Source: Bombyx mori
Taxonomy: Eukaryota; Arthropoda; Insecta; Lepidoptera; Bombycidae
Assembly (NCBI RefSeq): GCF_030269925.1
Contig: NC_085118.1
Coordinates: 14,276,001-14,340,000 of the forward strand
DNA length: 64,000 nucleotides
Direction: 5' to 3'
The translations under genes and the position numbers were made by a program. The notes beneath the pieces are model-generated. The model was not told the origin of the DNA. It did no database searches and saw nothing but the letters and a program-made list of their open reading frames with translations. Positions within the stretch are counted from its first letter, which is position 1; the number at the start of each line of letters is the position of its first letter. Below are positions 10,401 through 25,400 of the stretch, one piece after another.

Positions 10401-13400
10401 AGCACCTTGACAGATCAAGGATGCGGTGTTGGGTGAACCGAGAGACTTTAACAACATTAAAATTATTTGTTTGTAGACATTTTAGCTTAGTGACGGTGTG
10501 CTTCAAAAGCACTTGATTAAGAGTAATTAAGGTGCTATTGCTACTCCTGGTTCTCTTATAAATGTGGGTATGGTTATACTAATCAGCACTGGCGTACAAT
10601 ATGCGCCCAATTATAACCCTTAGCTACCGTAATTATGTAATGCAATTTCAGAATACTTAACACAGTTGGAGGTTCAGAATACTTACCACAGAGTGAGTCT
10701 TGTGAGTCCGTACGGGTAGGTAGCACCACCCAGCTTATTTCTGCCGTGAAACAGTAATGCGTTTCGGTTTGAAGGGCGGGGCAGCCGTTGTAACTATACT
10801 GGGACCTTAGAACTTATATCTCGAGGTGGGTGGCGCATTTACGTTGTAGATGTCTATGGGCTCCAGTAACCACTTAACACCAGGTGGGCTGTGAGCTCGT
10901 CCACCCATCTAAGCAATAAAAAAAAAATAGTTGACTATAAGTACATTTTTGAAAGATGATGTGAGGTTTTTAAGAGCGCTAAAATACATGAAATAGGCCA
11001 TCGCAGTTTCGGTTGTGCAATCAACCGTACTACGGTTTCATTAATGAAACAAAGAAACGTTCGAGTCAGGCTAACGGTAGGTGTTCACGTAGTAATTTAG
11101 CACTTCCACTTTGGTAATTGTAAATAAACGGTTACGCGTCTCCTTGGCTATAAATTAGTCGTATGTTGGCTCCTCGACTTTGCTTTATTATTGGCCTACC
11201 GTTTTTTTTAAAGCCGAATATCAAATTCTTCGCAATTTCTGTCTTACCTTACGTCACAATATTTAGTTGAAGTTTGAATGGAGACATTCTTCTATGAAAT
11301 ATGCCAAGATATGTATCGAAATTACCAAAAATAATATTAGCGGTATCAGTTTGAGTAAGGAAAAAAAAATTCGAGTAGGTACACATGATTTCGTTACATG
11401 GTCTTATTTAGGATTTAAACCTAATGAACATTAAGTACGTAATTAATTGGTCCGATATCCGCTTTTAAAATCGTAGCTTCTCTACTTCTTCAAACTTGTT
11501 GAGTGTGTAGTATGTTCAAAATTTCGGATTGTCTTATGATAAACCTTAAAAAAGGTTTCGATTCAAGGTGGCGTTTAAGTTGCGACCTCAAGGTCTCGTA
11601 AGGCCTCGAGATGGCCGTGAGGCTGTCAACCCACAACAGTACAAACAACAATGACAATGTGTGGCAAAATCATCGCTGAAATTTCTTAAAAATCATCAGT
11701 ACCTCGTCTCATTGCCAACACCAGCTTCAATAAGGAATTCTGACACAACCGTCTCTGTTTGTCGTGAAGCGTTCACAAACAAAAACATTACTCGTACCGA
11801 GGTCTCGATTGATGAATAATGTGAAGTATATAATGTAAAACGAAATTCACAAGTAGGTACGGATGATTTCGCAACACTCACGCTTTCGTATGTGCTTGAT
11901 AATAACGATAAAGAGTACCTGTTCTTATCAAATGGATTAACAATACGAAATTAATCCCCATCTCGATGCACAAAAATACTTCATTCTCCACTATGTAAAA
12001 TCGAAATCTCACCTGCTTTGGAAACTACCTCTCAAACAGGAATTCATTAGTGCTTTTCGGTACATACATTATTATTGGGATTGATTGAGACATTAAATCT
12101 AAATTTGACGTGCCTTATGAATTATCAATCTTATCTTTATGAATATTTTTGCTCATAAGTGCTTCTGTAGGTTTATTTTGATGAGAAGCCACCTTAAAAG
12201 GTTACTGACCCAATGTCATGTTCACAACAGACGTTGTCGTGTTTTTTTTTCACCAGACTTTTATTGAACCTCTATCCGTACGCAAACTTTAAATACCATT
12301 CTTAAGTTGTTAATTTCATTTTAATTACTTACAAACTTATTTCCGTCACTCGAAATGCCATCAGTACTTGATTATTTAAATCTTATTTCCTGTTCAAATG
12401 TCAAGGAGTTTTTCGATGTGCATTTCTTATTTCGTCTTTTTTTTCGTTCACACATCATATTATCAGCTACATAAATTCTCTCAATACACTTCATAAATTT
12501 TTCGATTGTCCGGTTTGGAGTAATTTATATTTTCTCTGTGGATCATTTCGGGGGGGAATCCGCTTATCAAACCGTCTTTAGTCTCCTGTTCTATAACTGA
12601 TTTAGGTTCGCCAGTCACACTATTATCATTGCGATCACCGTATTGTCTTGCAATCTTCTATCTCGCTAGTATTTTCACTTCCACTTCAGTATCTTCTGTT
12701 GCAGTATCGATTTTGTCAAAATATTTAGGCGCTTTTCCCAATATATCATCCTTATCGCCATTTTAAACAGCTACCATCTGATTTCCCATTTAGCGGCTTA
12801 GTTAAGTTAATGACTTAAAACACACGAAGCGGTTGTCGTCACAACTAAAGATGCAAACTGTGTTATATATTAACTCATTTGCATTGAACAAAGGACTTTG
12901 CCCTGTGAGTAATGGCCAGAACAAAGGGGGCAGCGTCTGTTTGTTTTGTGCGGTGCCCCGATGATTGATAGCGTCGATAAAAGGGTTTTGAAATGCCTGC
13001 ATTTTACATGCGCATGTTAAATTAATAATCTTCGAAAGGCTTAGCAAACGTAGGGGGGAAAAGGGGGAAATCTGGGCACCTATGTTTAAAAGCGGCATGA
13101 AGTTAATATGATAAGGATGAAGACGTTTTATGAATTGGTTTCATTGGTGATTCGCCATGTGTTAATAATTTATTAGACTATTTTTTATTATTTATTTATT
13201 TATTTATTTATTAGGCACACAATATACATTACAAGCTAAAAAAAATATACACAATAAATAACAAGTAAAAAATCTGGCTTGTAACATAAGCCATGTGCGC
13301 ACGACTAGACAAGACAAATGTGCTGAGTTTGTAGACAATGTTCCTTACAACTATAGGATAAAACAACACGATAACGGAAAGTGATCTAACTTATAAATTA

Positions 13401-16400
13401 TTATCGAACTTAATGCTGTGTAATAACTGTGGAATTTCGTGCATCATTAAATATTTCTATGGCTGTTTGTTCGTTGCAGCGATGGCCATTAAAAATAATT
13501 TAGGGATCACAGACAATAATTTTATATTTTACAGTTTACTAGTGAAAATCGACGACACTGATAAATCACACATTGATTACGTGTCAACAATGAAACACAG
13601 ACTTAAACAAAAATCCTTGCAAGGGTTCTATTATAAATGAAAATGAATAATGACATTGTCGCCGGTTTTGAGCACGATTTTTCCGTCTAGGTGCAAAGAA
13701 AGAGTAGGTGTTAAAGAAAATATGTGTGTTAAAATTTCTTTAAACTTTGTTTAAAATATTGTGTTCATTTATTAAATACACTACGTGCACATTAATCTGC
13801 ATTAGCGGACATAATGCCTCCTAATACATTCCTTATCATTCAACCGAAGGTGATGCAAAAAAAAAAACGTAGTAGGTAGATTGTTTCTTTATTAAATTTA
13901 ATCAATAAACAAAAGTTTATTTAATTTGCGAAAACGCGTCATAACTGCTGGAGTTTCGCTAATGCACAAAAACTTTTTATATATTATTAATATATTTTAT
14001 CAATCCGTGTTTTCGTTCCATTAGAACAACGATGATGATCGCATTACTGTTGTCCAATGTTCAAGGTTCGTTTCATAATTACGATATCTAGTCGGAAAAT
14101 TTACAATTGACGGAAACAATAATTTTGATACTATTAAAAATATATATGTATATTTAAGAGAGCTAAAATCGTTGCCCATTTAAATAATTAGAATTACGTC
14201 ATTTAATTTAAAATATGTGTTTAGTAATGTTTGTTTTACTGTTTAAGTAAATAAAGTATCATTTTTAAGAATCGTTGGTGTTTGAAATAATTCTTTGAAT
14301 TGAATGTTACGTTTTATTATTCTCCGTCTTCAACGGCAAACTAGCGTCATCTTTCATCTTAGTTTCGTTAGCTTTCATCTTTCACGCTCGTGTGTTGTTG
14401 CTGCAGCTCGTGGACATCAGCTATGTCAAGTACACCGACAATACATTGTCTACTGATTTGGTCCGTCATAAAGTATCTGCGAGCCCATAATCGTATTCTC
14501 CTTGTTCTTCTTTTTGGAACTCAGCGCGCAATCTGTAATATCGCGCAGAAGACAGGAATGTTTTATTTCAAAACTACATCTATGTTTCTTTAGAAGCTTT
14601 GATACTTACCTACCGATTTACAGTTGTTAGGACCTCATGTACGTTCCTCATATACACCTCGATGACCATCATACTATTATTATCTAGACTATACTTAGCT
14701 GTGAGTTTCAATAAGTATACTTCAATATGTTTGCTGGCGGTAGGACGTCTTGTGAGTTCGCACGGGTAGGTACCATCACCCTGCCTATTTCTGCCGTGAA
14801 GCAGTAATGCGTTTGAAGGGTGAGGCAGTCGTTGGACAGTAAAAATTGAGACCTTAGAAATATTATCTCAAGATAGGTGGCGGCATTTACGTTCTAGATG
14901 TCTATGGGCTCCAAGCAATAAAAAAAAACCTATCCCAGGTCAGGGCCTAGCTGAAATAGCCCCCTAGGCTGCCAACGAATACGTAGGGAAAAAAGAATAT
15001 CTAAGTTGAAAGCTCAAAAAAAACTGTAACTGGATATCTTACAAACGCTTCGTAAATGTGTTGCTACGAAGAACGTACATTACCTAAATCGATACAATAA
15101 TATTTAGTTAAGTGTGTTATCTTAAGCAAAATAAATAACAAAACCCAGCTGAAATGAATTTAGAGTCGTGCTGATGTATAAACGAAATAATAATATTCTT
15201 CGTTATGGGTTTTTATTAACAATATCATCACTTATTCTGTACCATAAAGTTCTAATTTTAAGTTGCAAGCTCTCACGGATGTTTTGTATCAAAGCAGGAA
15301 TTCTATGTTTTCAAGGGTAGTTTTTTTTTAAAGGGATTTTATGACCTGGTAACTAAGACCTTTTAGGTCAAGTCTTATTTTAATTTTAATGAAAACTTTT
15401 TTAATATGAGAAATGATATTATGAAATGAATTTGATTAATATGAAACATGGCAAGAAACGAAATGAAATGAGATTGACGATAAGGGATAAAATATAATCT
15501 CAGTAAAATTGTGGTCATTTACTGAGATTTTTTCAGTGGACTTTTGGGAGGATCCCGAGAAGTTACGTCCAGCGGCTTTGTTTCATTTTCTCACATTTGT
15601 GCACTTTCACAGATATTAAACAATTAATAAACCACCGTTATTACACATTTAAACCAGAAGAAACACTAAATAGACAAAATAAAACAAATCACACAACTTC
15701 ACTCCTCGCGTTCCCGCCAAAAAATGCTTTCAAGGGTAGGAAACTATTGTATTACAATTAGCGTTTCTCTATCTACCGATTATTTGAATTATTGAAATCA
15801 ATGCAGCATTTAAATCATACAGCAGCAAAACTGACAGAAAATATTTTTTAACAGATGTCAAAACGATCCTCAAGTCTGTTTCGGGTCGGCTCCGTTCCGG
15901 CGAGCTCACGGCCATCATGGGTCCGTCGGGTGCCGGGAAGTCGACGCTTCTCAACATACTCACAGGATACAAGTAAGTAAATGAAAATTTATATGTAGTC
16001 GTGTATAAGAATGGCATCGAAGTACAACGAAATACATTGAAACTAATATTATGAACGCGAAAGTGTGTATATCCTTTTTTCATCTCGAAACGAAGCAACG
16101 GATTGAGATGAGTTTTAATCGACTTCAAAAAAGGAGGAGGATCTCAAGTCGAGTGTTTTTTTATTTTAAGTTAAGGTTTTATTTAGGCAAGGAGAATAAC
16201 ATACACGGAAAACTCTTTATTTTTGTCTTTAAAAAAATAATATGACAGCTTAGGAGAATTAATTAGAACTTCTCTTTGACCACTAAGTCGCGGGTAACTA
16301 CTAGTATATTTATAATAAGGTCATCGATAAAGTAGCCCTGGTACTTAACAAATTAAAGAGCGGACGGTTAGCGTGGTATGAAGAGGAGATGCATGTGAAT

Positions 16401-19400
16401 AGGAGATGAATGGAAATGGTAGTGCAAGGTAGAGGGGGAAGAGGTCGACCGAAGAAGACATGGATGGTGTGTGTGAAAGACGATATGAGAGAGAGAGATT
16501 TTTTTTTTTTTTTTATTTTTTTATTGCTTAGATGGGTGGACGAGCGCACAGCCCACCTGATGTTAAGTGGTTACTGGAGCCCATAGACATCTACAACGTA
16601 GACGCGCCACCCACCTTGAGATACAAGTTCTAAAGTCTCAGTATAGTTACAACGGCTACCCCACCCTTCAAACCGAAACGCATTACTGCTTCACGGCAGA
16701 AATAAGCAGGGCGGTGGTACCTATCCGCGCGGACTCACAAGAGGTCCTACCACCAGTAATTACGCAAATTATAATTTTGCGGGTTTGATTTTTATTACAC
16801 GATGTTATTCCTTCACCGTGGAAGTCAATCGTGAACATTTGTTGAGTACATATTTCATTAGAAAAATTGGTACCCGCCTGCGGGATTCGAACACCGGTGC
16901 ATCGCTTCAACACGAATGCACCGGACGTCTTATCCTTTAGGCCACGACGACTTCGACTTCAGAGATGAGTGGGTGTTGATGAGAGATGGCTGATAGAAGA
17001 GAATGGAAGTGAAAAATTAGTTGTGCCGACCCCACCTAGTGGGATAAGGTGGAGAAAAAGAAGAAAGTCATCGATAGTTATAAAAAGGACAATAAAGGGC
17101 AGATATTGCACAGAGAGGCTACTGTGCAGTAGACTTACTATCGGAATACTGTTCGCTACTTGTGTATAAGAAAAAATATCTTGAATTTTTCGTTAGCGTG
17201 ATCCAAGTTTTTTTCCGGATTCCTTCTGGTCTCTATGCATACGGCCCACCTGATGGTGAGTGGTTACCGTCGCCCATGGACTTCAGCAATGCCAGGGGCA
17301 GAGCCAAGCCGCTGCCTACCGCTTAATAGTCTCCACAAGCCTCGTTTGAAGAAGGACATGTCATGGCGCTCGGGAAACACCGTGGTGGAACGAGCTCATT
17401 CCATAGCCGGATATGATAACTACCGTTACATAAATGTTGAATAATATGGTGAATCAATCGAGAAACCTTCTCGTTTGAATGATCACCAAATGTGAAATGT
17501 TACAAATAAACAAAATTTCGGACATCTTTTTTGGTCACAAGAAAAAAATCATCGTTCACAAGTTAAAGTAATTTTTGCTTTAAACTAGTTAGAGAATATA
17601 GTTTTTCTATGCTCAAATGCATCCATCGGGACAGGCGAGAGAGTATTTTTACTAATAATAAACCGAGAAATTCCATTAAAAAATACAATGTTCTCGAAAA
17701 TGATCTACATATAAATGTTATGTTTCTAAGGAAACAATGTTTTTTCTTGCCATACCTTAAACCACTAACTAACCTTGGACGATCTTGTTAAACACCACAT
17801 AAAATAAAAATAACAATACAATTGTTTTCTCACATTTATCTACAAATTTTTCGATTTGAAATCCGTATTCAATTTGTCTACTTCATAATTATCAGATCGC
17901 GTATAGTTCTATATCAGAATGTTTGTGACGTATTAGGTTGTGTAGGATAAATAAGTTTTCATGGCCCGATGAAAGAACAATGGCAACTTTTTACCTGAAT
18001 GTTTTAAAAGGCGTCTTAGATTAAGACATAAACGAAACATCATAATTTTATTTGCTCGTTTTTTATACGATGTTAGATTTACGTGGCAAAGTCACGAAAA
18101 AATGTTAATTTAATAAGCTTTTAATTCGATTTTTGTGTACTTCCGATTTAATACATTTGTAAAGGATGGCATTTATACTATTGGCACAAAAAAGCAATAT
18201 TTTTTGATAATGAATAATATTCATAAAGTATTTAAAATGAAAATAGTAATATTAATTATCCTTTGTTACAATTAGTACTTAATTAAATAACTAAATATGT
18301 ATTACTAATGGCAGCACTGCAGATGACAATGATTTTAACAGTATGACAACTGACATATATCAGGTAAAATGTTGTATAGAAAGCTGCCATTGTTCGAGTA
18401 GCTTCTGAGGCTCGGGACGACACCCGGGTGACTTGTCCGCCAACGTAAGCGGCAGCGGTTTGGCCCATGCCGAAATAGTGGGTAGTGCCAGTATGAAGGC
18501 AGGCTTCGTCTTCGGCACTAGGTGTCGGGGGTTTTGAGGGCAGTGCAATTGATTTTATTTTTTATTGCTCAGATGGGTGGACGAGCTCAAAGCCCACCTG
18601 GTGTTAAGTGGTTACCGGAGCCCATATACATCTACAACGTAAATGCGCCACCCACCTTGAGATATAAGTTCTAAGGTCTCAGCATAGTTACAACGACTGC
18701 CCCACCCTTCGAACCGAAACGGATTACTGCTTCACGGCGCAAATAGGTAGGGTGGTGGTACCTACCCGTGCGGACTTACAAGAGGTCCTACCACCAGTAA
18801 AAACTTAGTATTGCTGAGCCCATAGATATTTCGCTCTGGATAACTATTTCCCATCTTGTTAGGCCATCACGCTCGGAGAGTATGTAATGCGTGCTCCCGA
18901 CACGCTATTATACTCAATGATAAAATCAGAGTTATGTAATCACTTGGATTCTGTCGTGTTAAGGGTTTTCCTTATTAATAAGGATAAATAGGTTTCACAT
19001 GCATCTGTATAGCACACAATATTAGTTGACGTCGGCAATTGTTTTGTGCGTGATAACCCAATCGTATATTAACCATTATGTCCATTGTCCTGTTAAAAGA
19101 TAATTACTGTTTACATCAAGGGCAACAGCACGTGCTTACGAAACTTAGTATCGCTTAGTTTTACGAAAGTTATTTGTTTAAGGGCCCATTCAAAGCAATT
19201 TAATGATTCCATAAATGCCCTGATAGGCGACTTATTTATGCTTAAAAAAAATACGACTAAATAATCGTTTTTTTTTTTTTGTTAGTTTTCGTGAAACCGG
19301 CCCTTAAATACATTACTTTCCAACCACGGAAATTAATAATGCTTGTTTACGTATAATACGGATGTGCCATGTTCTGTAAATGTTTTAGACGTAACCGCAA

Positions 19401-22400
19401 ATACAATTATTATTTATCCATATCTATACATCTATACTAATAATAATATATAATATAATATTATAAAGAGAAAAGTTTTGTTTGTTTGTTTGTATTGAAT
19501 AGGCTTCGAAACTACTGAACCGATTTGAAAAATTCTTTCACTGTTTGGAAGCTACACTATTCCCCGAATGACATAGGCTAAAATCTTTTTTGAAAAAAAT
19601 TTGGGATCCCTACTAAAAGTCCAATAATGTAACCTAAGGTGTAAAAAAATTACCTAAAATATTCTTTACATCGCGTGCCCTGCGAAAACTATTGATTATA
19701 GAATAAAATAATGTTCTACGACTTGTGGAACACATTATTATTTATAAGAAGTGTCGCGACAGCAACTATTATATTTATGCCGCAATAAGTATTCTTTTAT
19801 TTTTTTTAAATAAAACAACGTCGTTGAACTTTTTGTTAAAGACCCGAGCGGAGCCGGAGCGGGCCGCTAGTGTTTAGAATAAATATAGCTTAAATATCTG
19901 TAAATGTATTGGTGATTATGTAAAATTATGATACGCACAAATGTGTTTTGTTTCTTTTCCTGGTGTAAGTGTATGTTATAATTTTCGCTTTTCAGTAACA
20001 TTATTTTTATACGGTCGGGTTTTTGTTTATTTATTTGATTATTTAAAAATATTGTTATTCGCGGACCATATTGAAATAATATTCAAATCAAATCAATTAA
20101 AAAAAAAATTATTCAACATAAATGAAAGTACATACTTGTTGAACGTCAAAAGAACTACCGCCAATTCACAAGAACTAGCCTCCGTCCTGAGAAGAATTGG
20201 GAAGAAACTCAGCGGGCATGCCCTTTTTTTAAATAAGAAATTATTATTTATTAATTTTTTAATATTAGTTTTTTTTTTTAAATATGAATTTTTTACAATG
20301 AATATTATAACGTAACAATTACTACAATATTGAAATGCCCGGAGCGAGCAACTCATTCCCACTTTGTGCAACCTTCTAGATAATCATTGACTTTATAGTA
20401 AGCTTTATTGCACAGATGTTCTTTAATAGTTTTCTTAAACCTATGTATATGTAGGTTCTGAACATCTTGTGGGATTTTGTTGTACAGGCGCACAGACAAA
20501 CACCCGAATGAATTTCGTATCTTATGTAACCTACTCATCGGCACAACAAGCTTGTGTTTGTTCCTAGTATTTCTATTATGTATGTCCGACTTTTTAGGAA
20601 ACTCCTCAATATGTTTACGAACATACATCAAATTTTCAAAAATGTACTGGGATGGCATAGTGAGAACTTTAATTTCTTTAAATTTCTCCCTCAGGGATTC
20701 TACGTCACTTCCGCAACTAAAGCGGATCTAAAGATACCTCAAATGTTGAGATTCTTCAAAAGGCTTAGGCTGTAAAATGTGCTAAAGAATTAGACATACA
20801 TACGCACGAAAGCAGTACTCTCCATCTTTAGTCGTAAAAACAGGATCAAAATTACTTTTAATATAACTTGTCGGATGATATTTTAATATCGCAAAAAGAA
20901 GAGTGCACTGTAGGACGTAATATCATTATCTCTCTGAGTCTGAGATGCCACATCGCTAGCAGTGACGTCATCATCCGTTTTCTCCATAACTCTCAAATGC
21001 CTTAGATTAACTGCTAACTTGTTTAGCTAACCTAAAACTGGTTAATGCAATACTAGCTCTACAAGGACCTATCACATTTTAAGTGTGCTTCAATATGTGA
21101 TATTATATGGTCTACAGTCAAACCTGGATAAGCGAGAGTTCAAGGGAGCACAATCTCATTCTCGCTTATAGAGGTTTCTCACTAACCCGAGTTTCTCGCT
21201 AATGCACCCTCTGAATTTAATTTCGCGATTTCCCAGATTCAAACGCATTCACTATTTTAAGTTTATCACTTAATGGCAGTACTTTGATTTTCCGTTTTAA
21301 CATGATGCAGAACAGAACTTTCCTTCGCAATTGATTAACGATAAACCGAGTAAGTCCGACAAACAGGACGGTACACAGGGACACGTGTCCATTCGAAAAG
21401 AAATCGAATAAATAACAACGTTATTTAGTTCCACGAAATAGAATAGGTTCAATATTGATGAGAAAACAATTCAAAAACAATGGTAGGAAGTTCCACAAAA
21501 GTTAAGAATGAGTCATAAAATAGCAGATGTTAAATTTGTAATTTGTTTTTTCACTCGTTCCGCCTAAATAATATAAATAAATAAAGCTCGACTGTCGCTT
21601 TTAGAGGTACAGATAAGTAGCAGTCTCACTCACGGAGGTCCATGAGGGAAAAACGACTCTCTCTTACAGAGGTTTCTGTTTCTCGCTAATAGAGGTTTTA
21701 GGAGCTAAAAATGACGGGTCCTGGCTATTACTCTCAATTATAAGAGTTTTCTCACTTATCCAGTTCTCACTTATCCAGGTTTGACTGTATATGATAAGTA
21801 CTGTTACGCCGGTAAAAGTAACGCCATCTATCGCCGAACAGTCGAAGAGATATCGAAGGATCTAGTAGCATCTAGAACGCTCGTGAAGTACAACGCCATC
21901 TATCGTCAGATAGTGGAAACACAATACTCGACTTTTGTGGAATATTCTCGATGATTATAGGGATTTCGTCTCGACTTTAAAAGCGTTGCAGAGATGGCAC
22001 GCAGTCAGTTAACAATCGGAACTACTCGAAGCAAAACAGCGAACGGATCACCTGAAGCGAAGCGGAAGAAGCTAATTAAGAGTTTTAAAGTGCTTGTGAA
22101 GTGTCTTAAGTGTTCTAAGTGCTAATACAGCGTTAACTTGTAATTCAGTAGAATTTTATTTATCCCGAACCCCAGCGCGTAACAGTACTACTGAAATGAC
22201 GCATTGTACGGTTTATCGTATTAGATAAATTGCATCATCATATTTCTGCAGCGTAGATCTATATAGTTAGAGGTTATATTAAAAAAAAAACACTAAATAA
22301 TTGTAATACTAAATCATAATGGGTCCTCCACCTCACGTCTTAAGATGAACGACGGTTTTCGACGACGATTCACTTGTGTCTTTCGCCTTCGCTCGCGAGT

Positions 22401-25400
22401 TGAGATCCAAAGGACCAACACGTATTTGAGTCATCTGATACAGTAAACAAAATACACAAGGCACTACGCAACCTAATAAAAATGAATGCACAATTTAATC
22501 GTTACGTCGAACCGGTTGTGTCGTTATCAACTGGACACTGTAATGTGGGTCGCGTCCGATCGTTTGTTTCGCATCTCGATTAAACAGTATTACGCATACG
22601 CGACGGACAAACATTATGTTCCTCTCACTATTAGATTAGTTCGGTCAAAGGTCCATAATATTTAAAATCGATAAAATTGGCTTCGGTGCCGTCGATTTGA
22701 TTTTTTTAAATTTTTATTGCTTAGATGGGTGGACGAGCTCAGGGCCCACCTGGTGTTAAGTGGTTACTAGAGCACATAGACCCACCTTGAGATATAAGCT
22801 CTAAGGTCTCAAGTATAATTACAACGGCTACTCCACCCTTCAAACCGAAACGCATTACTGCTTCACGGCAGAAATAGGCGGTGTGGTGGTACCTACCCGT
22901 GCGGACTCACATGAGGTCCTACCACCAGTAAACTGCCGCTTCAAACTCGTACGTGTGAAGATTGAGATGAAGATTCTGATGATGAAAGACGCCGTTATGG
23001 AAATGTAATTGAAGGAAAAGGTGATCGCGAAGACGAAAAATGCTGTAATGAAAAATCCGAATAGATGAATGCAATGATGGATAGAATGAAATATGTCAAA
23101 CTAATTATACTCTATTCCAATTACGAAGTCCTATGAGACATATGTTATTATTATGTTATTGTGTATGTGAATTAATTGTATAATGATTTAGATTGATTGT
23201 GTATTTTTTAAATGATGTTTACGACCATGAACAAAAATAATTATTATTTCAAGCTAGCTGACCCGGCAGATTTCGTAGTGCCTCAATCGATAAACAAAAG
23301 ACCTAAACTTTTGTATAAACTAAACTTAAAACAAACAAAAGGAATCCGTCCTATGGGGGACACATCAAAGGAAATACAAAATTGTTTGTTTTTATATTAT
23401 AATTCCGAGAATTTTCATATTTATCTACCTTTGAAACCTTCTCTGGACTTCCACAAATAATTCAAGACCAAAATTAGCCAAATCGGTTCAGCCGTTCTCG
23501 AGTTTTAGCGAAACTAACGAACAGCAATTCATTTTCATATATAGAGATATAGATCGTTCTAAGAAGCGTTAAAAGGAACTTCGTAATTGGAATAGAGTAT
23601 AGTGTTTCGATGATAGATATACACACAAATAGTATAGTATACTAGCTGTCCCGGCAAACATTGTTTTGCCATATATAAGATTTCTAGGGAATTTCTAGTG
23701 TAGAAACAAAAACTGACTTATTGTAAGTGTGTAAGGATGTGGTAAATGAGTGAAAGAGGCATGTAGCGCTGTGAACGTTGAGGGAATATATAATAAAAAT
23801 AACAAAACCTCATTCAACCACATAATACCTCATTATAACAAACAAAAAATCCAAATAAAAAAAAAATGTTAGGGGTGGACAACCCTAATCACTTAGGGGT
23901 ATAAAAAATAGATAGTAGCCGGTTCTCAGGCTTACTGAATATGCATAAAAAATTTCATGAGAATCGGTCAAGCGGTTTTGGAGGAGTATGGGAACGAACA
24001 TTGTGACACGAGAATTTTATATATTAGATATCGAGAAGTGAAAGGCTATTTTTTTAAGCGACATTTTTGCAACTTTACAAGAGGAGAGTTTAAAGTTTAA
24101 ATTTTGGAAAGAATATCGTAAGAAAAAAAAAACTTCTTCAGCTATCTCAATGGAGTAAACAAACGTAATTGAACTTCTATTAAAATATATTGAACTCTTG
24201 ATGCTAATACCAAATAAAACTCACCTTTAGTGACCAAGATAGATGTCGCATATTAAGCTAAATGTCGCTTAAGCCTTTCATTAAAAATTTAACACTACAG
24301 TACAATAATTGTATCAATTGACATTAATATCTCATAGATGTTTCACATAAGCTACAATTTGATGGCGTAAATGCAATACAGTGAAATCCAATTGTTCTTA
24401 CTTTGTTAATTTTTGGTATTAGCGTAGCCGGGCAAGTGTTATTTAGAAACAAAGCCCTTAACTACAGCAACGCGTGGCCGGGTCTTATTTTGCTAGTGTA
24501 ATTATAATTTTAAGCATATCGGGACTAGTTGCAAATCAAATGTCACTTCATAGTAGGGGTAGTTTTCCAATTACAGAGTATAATGCGACTCAGTGACGCA
24601 CAACGCCGAATTATGCTGAAGCTTAGTTGAGTATTATGCCGCATAATGCGCTCTTGTGCTGTAATTGGAAAACTACCAGGTACTGCATAAATGTGCTTGT
24701 CTAATTGTGAGTGAACATAGTGCTTCTGTGTATTCTTTCCCACGCTATACATAATTCCATACGTGATTGTGTTGTATTATGATCGACCATCAAGCAGTCG
24801 TTATCGTGAAGTCATAGGCAATTAAATTTATGAGCTTTTAATTATACTCGTGGTTGCCCGGTAGTCGAAATTCGACTATAGCTATAAGATTATCTATTAT
24901 CTTTCTTCTTAAAACAAAACACTATGTGATTCATCTAAAACAGAGTTTTATTTATTAAATGCAGTTAATCTTTTACTTAACAAATATCAATTAATGAAAT
25001 AACTATGTACTAACCTAAAACAGAGAATCGACAATTAAATGTTCATGCTTTACTGTTCTTATATTCAAATTTGAATAGTCCTTTTTACTTTTATAATTAA
25101 GCTAATTCACAAAGAGTTTTATTAAAAATGGTTGAATGTTTTTCTGATACCTACCTACATACCCAAATATTAATGGTTCTGTCAACGTCAACGTCAACAC
25201 AAAGCTTACATAGTTAATTTAAATTATAAGTCTGAACATTATTAAGGGTCTATTGTCAAAGACTATCATATACCTCTATAGTAAAAAATTTCGCCAAGGC
25301 TACACTATAGATAAATAATATTGAAGACAAACAATATTAATCTATTCTCAATTTGACCACAGACTATAATAATAAACAAAAGAGTATATATGCGTGTGTG

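Noticed and set aside
13413..13640. 75-codon plus-strand open frame in intron 1
   Set aside because: AT-rich, no recognisable motif and next to a LINE tail. Chance openness is likely.
16900..16955. tRNA gene on the minus strand
   Set aside because: The same tRNA-like block occurs at 26.8, 37.0 and 41.15 kb, each time joined to the SINE-A body. It is the SINE head.
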